Assembly: GCA_018903015.1 (NCBI GenBank)
Contig: JAHIPR010000152.1
Coordinates: 1 to 11,929, forward strand
From: a bacterium
GTDB taxonomy: Bacteria > Atribacterota > JS1 > SB-45 > 34-128
Direction of reading: 5' to 3'
Length of the DNA: 11,929 bases
Shown here: positions 7,818-11,929 of the stretch, in pieces
How the letters are laid out: each line of letters begins with the position of its first letter
Position numbering within the stretch: position 1 is the first letter of the stretch
Made by a program: the position numbers and the translations under genes
Notes under the pieces: model-generated
What the model saw: only the letters and a program-made list of their open reading frames with translations
The model's database searches: none
Told to the model about the DNA's origin: nothing

Positions 7818-7892
7818 AAAACTTATGATAAAAAAGGAATAGAGATACCCTTCCCCAGACAGGTAGTCTATCTAAGAAGAGAGAAAAAATAA
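7818..7892 (+). pseudogene. Fossil of the 3' end of a mechanosensitive channel gene (mscS-like)
   Basis: One frame reads KTYDKKGIEIPFPRQVVYL then RREKK and a TAA stop at 7890-7892. The GIEIPFPxxxVYL signature followed by a basic tail is the characteristic C-terminus of MscS small-conductance mechanosensitive channels; the E. coli protein has GISFPYPQMDVNF at the same place. Nothing of the membrane or vestibule parts remains upstream, where the sequence turns into a GGTTA-rich repeat. No start or ribosome site is present, so only about 24 codons survive. The match rests on motif recognition from memory, but the string is distinctive. Bases 7893-8039 beyond it show nothing identifiable. Confidence 0.6.
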
Positions 7893-8039
7893 AGACAAAT
7901 GAATCTAATTCCAATTTTCAAATAGATTTCCACATAAAACCAAAGGTTCTTTCAATATGGAAGATAAGCAAATTTATTTTAAAATTATGGCACAATAATC
8001 TTTTGAAAAATTTAGTCTAAAAATACATTTTTTATCTTC

Positions 8040-9065
8040 TCAAGGAATATTAATATAATTAACCTCTATATTAGAAACTCCACAATCAATCTCTATCTCT
8101 GTTTTAAATTCTGAGTAATCATAATTATTAGAAATATACCTACCATCTTTTTTAATGAAGTCATCAATGTCAAGGTCTTTTACAGCAATTCCCGAATCAA
8201 TATTCACTGTTGCTCCCACATTTTTAGGTATGGCAATTTCAATATTAGATACTCCGGAATCTATAATCATTTTAGAATCGTATTGAGGTATAATTAAGTT
8301 AATATTGCTTGCTCCACTTTTAATATATAGTGTTTCTATTTTAAAACCTGATAAGTTACAATCTGTATCAATAGCGCCTGTTTTAATAGATAAATTATAT
8401 ATTATTTTATTATTTAATTTTAACTGCCAGTTATTTTTAATATTATTAGAAATCCTTTTTTTGGTTATCGGCGAATGGTAGATAAGTATGTCGGCCTCTT
8501 TTTCGGTATGGGAGAATTTCTCAAAAGGTTCAAATTCTTTATATCGATATTGAGAAATGCATTCGTAAAGTAGTGGGGTAGATTCGCCCAGGGTAAGTTT
8601 CCCTACATCAAGATTTAATTCAATTGAAGCTCTTTCGATTTCAGGATACTCCTTTGTTTCTAAAACTTCTTCAGTTTCAAGGGTTGTTTCGGTATCCGGA
8701 GCTGTTTCGATTTCTGGGGTTATTTCAGTTTCTAAAGCCACTTCAGTTTCAGGAACTTTTTCAACTTCTATCACTATTTCGCGGCTTAGAGTTTTTATTT
8801 CCCTTACTATTTCTCCTTCAAAACTAATTCCCATATAACTTGCTCCCACTCCTGCAATAATTCCTAGAGATAAAATTAGTGGTCCTATAAAGGAAAGACT
8901 CTTTCCTCTATAGATTAAAGATAAACCTAAACTTATTACGAGTAGGGGCCAGAGTTTGAATAAATTTGACCATACAGACCAATCTAATATTTCCAAAGTA
9001 TTTGCCAAGAGGATTATTCCTATAAGTAAAAAAGTTAATCCTTCAATTAGTTTATTTGCTTTCAT
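8040..9065 (-). CDS. LiaF-like membrane protein with beta-solenoid (toast-rack type) C-terminal domain
   Basis: Predicted membrane protein of 341 residues. Three N-terminal hydrophobic segments (about 7-23, 37-53, 58-76, with LFKLWPLLVISLGLSLIY between the first two loops) resemble the LiaI/LiaF/DUF5668 transmembrane domain. A Glu/Thr/Pro repeat linker follows at about 102-143. The C-terminal region looks like the LiaF/DUF2154 beta-solenoid, with three similar rungs: IKSGASNINLIIP, IDSGVSNIEIAIP and IDCGVSNIEVN. LiaF proteins sense or restrain cell-envelope stress signalling; no LiaRS-type two-component genes are visible here, so that role is inference. The start is ATG at 9065, with GAGG at 9074-9077 eight bases upstream; the GTG at 9074 is part of that ribosome site. 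It lies downstream of the TPR gene, 130 bp away. Confidence 0.8.
   Translation of the reverse strand: MKANKLIEGLTFLLIGIILLANTLEILDWSVWSNLFKLWPLLVISLGLSLIYRGKSLSFIGPLILSLGIIAGVGASYMGISFEGEIVREIKTLSREIVIEVEKVPETEVALETEITPEIETAPDTETTLETEEVLETKEYPEIERASIELNLDVGKLTLGESTPLLYECISQYRYKEFEPFEKFSHTEKEADILIYHSPITKKRISNNIKNNWQLKLNNKIIYNLSIKTGAIDTDCNLSGFKIETLYIKSGASNINLIIPQYDSKMIIDSGVSNIEIAIPKNVGATVNIDSGIAVKDLDIDDFIKKDGRYISNNYDYSEFKTEIEIDCGVSNIEVNYINIP
8656..8763 (-). repeat. Six tandem 18-bp units encoding a Glu-rich hexapeptide linker
   Basis: Units begin at 8656, 8674, 8692, 8710, 8728 and 8746, each like GTTTCAAGGGTTGTTTCG on the + strand, with degenerate units on both sides (8638-8655 and 8764-8781). 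Read on the coding strand they give EKVPET, EVALET, EITPEI, ETAPDT, ETTLET and EEVLET. The array lies between the membrane segments and the beta-solenoid of the LiaF-like protein. Confidence 0.8.
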
Positions 9066-9100
9066 TTTTTTCACCTCAATTTATTTTAATAGTCGTTATT

Positions 9101-9190
9101 ATTAGTTAGCTAATTAGTTGGTTATCTCGTTACCTGGTTAGTATAGGATTTAGTATTAAACTAGTTAACCAAGTAACCAAATGCGAGATA
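9101..9190. repeat. GGTTA-rich repeat copies 3 and 4 in inverted arrangement
   Basis: Copy 3 (9101-9146) is on the + strand; copy 4 (9162-9190) is its partner on the minus strand. TATCTCG at 9123-9129 pairs with CGAGATA at 9184-9190, and TTACCTGGTTA at 9130-9140 pairs with TAACCAAGTAA at 9166-9176 with one mismatch. A 7-base asymmetry (ATTTGG-like insert) separates the two helices. The structure begins 6 bases after the TPR stop, between two co-directional genes. No T-run follows on the minus strand, so a classical terminator is unlikely, though it could affect readthrough or mRNA stability. Confidence 0.6.
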
Positions 9191-9195
9191 CTATC

Positions 9196-10305
9196 TTATT
9201 CCTTTTTAGTAAGACTAGACCAGGAGTTAGCAATTAAAAGGTCAATTAATCTTTGTTGATCAGAAAAATATTCGGGGTTTAGACTTAAGGCAATTTCTCC
9301 TTCTCTTACAGCATTTTCGTAATCTTGGCTACGGTAATAAGATAAGCCTAATTTATAATGTGCCTCTGAGAGGATATAATTTGAATCTGCTAACTGAAGA
9401 GCCAGTTCATAGTTTTGATAAGCCCTTTGGAGTTCTCCCGCGTTATAATGCATATCGCCTATTTCAATAAAGGCTTGGGCAAAATTATCAAAAGTAAAAT
9501 CTTTGATGTATAATGGGTAAAATTTTTGGGATAATACCTTTTCCATGATAGCCTGTTCGTATTCTTTGCCTTTTAGATTAATAAGTCCTAATCGGTAATA
9601 TGCTATAGCTATTGACCGTTTATCCTCGCTAAATTGTGTCGCTTTAGTATAGGCAAATACAGCTTGTTCAATATTTCCCACACTACTATAGTAATCACCC
9701 AAATTTAAATAACCAGCAGCACTTTCCTGGTAAGCTAAAAAATTGTCCAGGATATAAGGACTGGGTTTAAGCTTACCCAATTTTATATATGTTTCCGTTG
9801 CTTGAATAAATTGGTCATTATCCTGGTAGAGTTGAGCTAATTCGGAAATAAGCTTGTCATTTTGAGGAATAAGTTCAACAACTTTTTCGTATTCTTTTAT
9901 TGCCAAATCATACTCGAGCGTATCTTTATATATCATTCCCTTTATAAAATAGGCAAAGGCATTATTAGGGTCCTCGGTAATAATTTGAGATAGATTGGTA
10001 AGCGCTGATTCTCTTTCTCCCATTTTATACAAAGCATAACTCTGATTTATCCTGGCCAATATATTTGTTTGATCTAAGCCCAAAGCTTTTTCGTATTCTT
10101 TTTCCGCAGGTTCATATAGGTCTACCGAACAATAAAAGTTTCCCATATTGATGAAAGCGAAGATATCAGGTTTCATGGTTTTTCCTTCTATAATTTCCTG
10201 TAATAATTTTTCTGTTTCAATGCTGGCAGAGACAGTGGTAGTAAAAAGGGCTAATAAAATGGTTAAAAAGATTACAAAACTTAGTTTTAAATTTTTTCTA
10301 TACAT
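9196..10305 (-). CDS. Exported tetratricopeptide-repeat protein
   Basis: 369 residues with a clear signal sequence: MYRKNLK, a hydrophobic core (LSFVIFLTILLALFTTT), then VSA before S28, a likely signal peptidase I site. The mature part is built from about eight TPR units of about 34 residues, for example NMGNFYCSVDLYEPAEKEYE, YYRLGLINLKGKEYEQAI and HYKLGLSYYRSQDYENAV. TPR arrays act as protein-binding scaffolds; the partner is unknown. It may be in the periplasm or on the outer membrane-facing side. An ATG at 10314 directly abuts AAAGG with no spacing, whereas the ATG at 10305 is 9 bases from it, so I chose 10305. The gene is followed by the LiaF-like gene on the same strand, suggesting an envelope-related unit. 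Specific function not recognised. Confidence 0.85.
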   Translation of the reverse strand: MYRKNLKLSFVIFLTILLALFTTTVSASIETEKLLQEIIEGKTMKPDIFAFINMGNFYCSVDLYEPAEKEYEKALGLDQTNILARINQSYALYKMGERESALTNLSQIITEDPNNAFAYFIKGMIYKDTLEYDLAIKEYEKVVELIPQNDKLISELAQLYQDNDQFIQATETYIKLGKLKPSPYILDNFLAYQESAAGYLNLGDYYSSVGNIEQAVFAYTKATQFSEDKRSIAIAYYRLGLINLKGKEYEQAIMEKVLSQKFYPLYIKDFTFDNFAQAFIEIGDMHYNAGELQRAYQNYELALQLADSNYILSEAHYKLGLSYYRSQDYENAVREGEIALSLNPEYFSDQQRLIDLLIANSWSSLTKKE

Positions 10306-10458
10306 GTCTACCATCCTTTCTTTTCTTTTTTAGTATTTTATAATTTTACGGATAAAATCGAAGAAATTTATTAAAAGAATTTATGCTTAATATTTATATA
10401 TTCAACATTATTTTCAAAAATCCTCTTTTTTAATTAAATTTTTTTTAATTTATTTTTA

Positions 10459-10533
10459 TTATATCACTTCTGAACAGAATTCTTTTAATTTTTCAATGAA
10501 AACTTTTAAGTAATTTTCACTTTTTATAACCAT
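10459..10533 (-). CDS. Possible small protein (24 aa) in the leader of the TPR gene
   Basis: Frame reads MVIKSENYLKVFIEKLKEF then CSEVI and TAA. The sequence could form an amphipathic helix and contains one Cys. An AAAAGG lies 11 bases before the ATG at 10533; an alternative GTG at 10545 would add four residues (VKDF). A promoter at 10600-10628 reads towards it. It may be an independent small gene, a leader peptide for the TPR gene, or a chance frame in A/T-rich DNA. I recognise no family. Confidence 0.3.
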   Translation of the reverse strand: MVIKSENYLKVFIEKLKEFCSEVI

Positions 10534-10551
10534 AAAATCTTTCACCTTTTT

Positions 10552-10587
10552 AGCTCTTTAATTTTTTAGTTAAAGAATTAAAGAGCT
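10552..10587. terminator. Perfect 12-bp hairpin with a T-run: + strand terminator or 5' leader hairpin of the minus transcript
   Basis: AGCTCTTTAATT at 10552-10563 and AATTAAAGAGCT at 10576-10587 are exact complements with a 12-base loop. On the + strand a run of seven T follows (10588-10592 and on), giving the form of an intrinsic terminator, but no + strand gene precedes it. On the minus strand it would lie at the very 5' end of the transcript from the promoter at 10600-10628. A shorter competing stem, CTTTAA at 10556-10561 with TTAAAG at 10570-10575, is also possible. Confidence 0.55.
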
Positions 10588-10599
10588 TTTTTATTTTAT

Positions 10600-10628
10600 A
10601 TTATATATATTCTATATTTTTAAAGCAA
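10600..10628 (-). promoter_or_regulatory. Candidate promoter for the small ORF and TPR gene
   Basis: On the minus strand TTGCTT (10628-10623), a 17-base spacer and TATAAT (10605-10600). Transcription would begin near 10593, a few bases before the perfect hairpin at 10552-10587, and about 290 bases before the TPR start. Confidence 0.45.
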
Positions 10629-10664
10629 ATTCCTCTTTTTTAGTAAAGTATTTTACAAATTTGC
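10625..10664. repeat. Nested inverted repeat overlapping the TPR-side promoter
   Basis: GCAAATT at 10625-10631 pairs with AATTTGC at 10658-10664; inside, GTAAA at 10643-10647 pairs with TTTAC at 10652-10656. The outer left arm overlaps the -35 element TTGCTT, so this could be an operator, but the A/T-rich composition makes chance pairing possible. Confidence 0.3.
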
Positions 10665-10695
10665 CAGTTACCCAATTTACCTATTTCATCCATTC

Positions 10696-10720
10696 GTAGG
10701 ACAGGGGTCTCGCGCCTGTT
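10696..10720 (+). repeat. REP-like hairpin headed by GTAG, second copy
   Basis: GTAG at 10696-10699 is followed by arms 10700-10705 (GACAGG) and 10715-10720 (CCTGTT), with the GC-rich loop GGTCTCGCG. Like the element at 2442-2465 it is GC-rich in A/T-rich surroundings and carries the same 5' GTAG, though the stem sequence differs. A degenerate GTAA-rich stretch resembling the GGTTA repeats precedes it (about 10661-10686, minus orientation). Confidence 0.55.
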
Positions 10721-11071
10721 AGTGTAAACTTTCTCAGAATATCGTAGAGAAAACCATGGGTATTTTGGGGAAAAACATTAATATTATCGATGAGAATGGC
10801 TTTAAAAATGAGGGTATATCAAGGATGTAATAAGTTTAAATAATCTTAAGTTGTGCTAACTGCTATTAAATTTATTCTACAGACACAGACAAAAGTGATT
10901 TAAAATTTGCAATTTATTTGGTATTACATTAATATAAATTAGTTATTTCAGGTGAAACAAAAATTAAATCCGGAGACACATTCTTTATTAATTTTAAGCA
11001 GGAAAAGATATTATTTTTTTACTATGAAAGTCAGGCGGAGATATAAAATTATTATACAAAGGAAGGAAAGT
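10721..11071. other. Non-coding stretch upstream of the glycosyltransferase gene
   Basis: About 350 bp without a convincing gene. A weak promoter for the downstream gene is possible at 10907-10935 (TTGCAA, 17-base spacer, TAATAT), which would leave a leader of about 130 bases. A second A/T-rich -10-like TATAAA lies at 11042-11047. No riboswitch-like structure or terminator is apparent. Confidence 0.3.
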
Positions 11072-11929
11072 ATGAATATAGCATTATGTCATTATCGGGT
11101 TGGCGAAACTGATGGAGTTTCCCTGGAGATGGACAAATGTAAAAAGGTTTTAGAAAATATGGGGCATAAAGTATATTTTGTTGCCGGCAGTACAGGTACC
11201 TCTGATGGTTATATTATACCGGAAATGAATTATAGATTTAAAGAGGATTTAAAAATCGGAAGGAATGCTTACTTAAAATTAAAAGACTATCAGGATGAGG
11301 ATGAATTAATAGGGGCTATAAGAAAGCAAGCTTTGAAAATTGAAGAAGGTTTGAAAAAAATCTTAATAGAAAATAAGATAGATTTGATTATTCCCAATAA
11401 TATTTTTTCAATCGGTAGAAGTATCCCTACTGCTATGGCGCTTGCTAATGTCATTAAGGAATTAGGCATTAGATGTATCGGACACCATCATGATTTTCAC
11501 TGGGAAAGAGATAATTTTTCTCAACCAACGTGCAATTTCGTTCGCAAGGCTCTGGAGGAATACTATCCCCCAAAAGATGATTTGATCTCACATGTAGTAA
11601 TTAATAGTATTGCCCAAAAAGAATTAAAAGCGAGAAGAAATCTGGATTCTATTATTATACCTAATGTATTTGATTTTAATGAAAAGTTATGGGATGTTGA
11701 TGATTACAATATAGATTTTAGAGAAAAATTGGGCATTAAAGATAATGATATTCTTATGCTGCAGGCAACCAGGGTAACAAATAGAAAAGCAATCGAACTG
11801 GCCATAGATGTAGTTGGGGAGACGCAGAAAGAGGAGAACAGGAAAATACTTGAAGAAGCAAAATTATATAATGGGAAAAGTTTTAAAGAGGATAGCAGGA
11901 TCGTACTCGTTTTAGCGGGAATGATAGAG
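11072..11929 (+). CDS. GT-B fold glycosyltransferase (family 4-like), 3' end outside window; possibly mannosylglucosylglycerate synthase-like
   Basis: The frame starts at ATG 11072, with GGAAGG at 11061-11066 five bases upstream, and stays open for 286 codons to the window edge. Residues 1 to about 195 look like the N-terminal Rossmann domain of a retaining GT-B enzyme: MNIALCHYRVGETDGVSLEM at the start, IDLIIPNNIFSIGRSIPTAM, then IGHHHDFHWERDNF at 136-149 and IPNVFDF at 196-202. QATRVTNRKAIELAI at 231-245 begins the C-terminal, nucleotide-sugar-binding domain; the EX7E-type donor motif is not reached. The HYRVGETDGVSLE opening reminds me of mannosylglucosylglycerate synthases, which make a compatible solute, but this is from memory and the acceptor cannot be inferred from the fragment. 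Confidence 0.8.
   Translation, partial: MNIALCHYRVGETDGVSLEMDKCKKVLENMGHKVYFVAGSTGTSDGYIIPEMNYRFKEDLKIGRNAYLKLKDYQDEDELIGAIRKQALKIEEGLKKILIENKIDLIIPNNIFSIGRSIPTAMALANVIKELGIRCIGHHHDFHWERDNFSQPTCNFVRKALEEYYPPKDDLISHVVINSIAQKELKARRNLDSIIIPNVFDFNEKLWDVDDYNIDFREKLGIKDNDILMLQATRVTNRKAIELAIDVVGETQKEENRKILEEAKLYNGKSFKEDSRIVLVLAGMIE

Noticed and set aside
9123..9190. Inverted GGTTA repeats as an intrinsic terminator of the TPR gene
   Set aside because: No T-run follows on the minus strand and the helix is interrupted; kept as a repeat only.
10756..10830. 24-codon + strand frame (MGILGKNINIIDENGF...)
   Set aside because: No ribosome site, no recognisable family, and not linked to the next gene; a remnant is possible but I could not identify a parent.
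1..11929. Defence system, CRISPR array, toxin-antitoxin pair or insertion sequence
   Set aside because: None of the genes belongs to such systems, no spaced direct repeats of CRISPR type are present, and no transposase is encoded.

Overview
The window is an AT-rich bacterial chromosome segment of ordinary housekeeping and envelope genes. There is no phage, CRISPR array, rRNA or tRNA that I can see. Strong AGGAGG-type ribosome sites, GTG and TTG starts, an Asp23/Gls24 protein and a LiaF-like protein suggest an anaerobic low-GC lineage, either Bacillota or a candidate phylum such as Atribacterota. That placement is inference; the window contains no marker RNA.

Layout. 1-403 (+): 3' part of an Asp23/Gls24 family gene. 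419-462: hairpin between convergent genes. 498-770 (-): HU. 1233-2234 (-): CaCA-type cation exchanger with a good promoter at 2332-2360. 2371-2465: a GGTTA-rich repeat and a GTAG-headed hairpin. 2636-3163 (+): bifunctional-nuclease/UVR protein. 3266-3970 (+): free-standing B3/B4 domain protein. 4031-5131 (+): hisC, bracketed by two inverted REP-like palindromes, the second of which encodes its last nine residues and the first base of its stop. 5151-7748 (+): clpB. 7755-7892: another GGTTA-rich repeat joined to a fossil of an mscS 3' end. 8040-9065 (-): LiaF-like membrane protein with an 18-bp tandem repeat. 9101-9190: GGTTA-rich repeat copies in inverted arrangement. 9196-10305 (-): exported TPR protein with a structured leader and a possible small ORF. 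10625-11071: a non-coding stretch with another GTAG hairpin. 11072 to the edge (+): GT-B glycosyltransferase, cut off.

How the genes work together. hisC and clpB are 19 bp apart and probably cotranscribed. The TPR and LiaF-like genes are co-directional envelope proteins and may form one transcript. The other neighbours have no evident functional link. The most unusual content is between genes: several families of small palindromic or GTTA-rich repeats, one of which has become part of the hisC coding sequence, and a short recognisable fragment of a lost mechanosensitive channel gene. I did not find a convincing undescribed multi-gene system here.

Four starts are set here from ribosome sites or an open frame: clpB at 5151, the LiaF-like gene at 9065, the TPR gene at 10305, and the Asp23 gene left open at the window edge.
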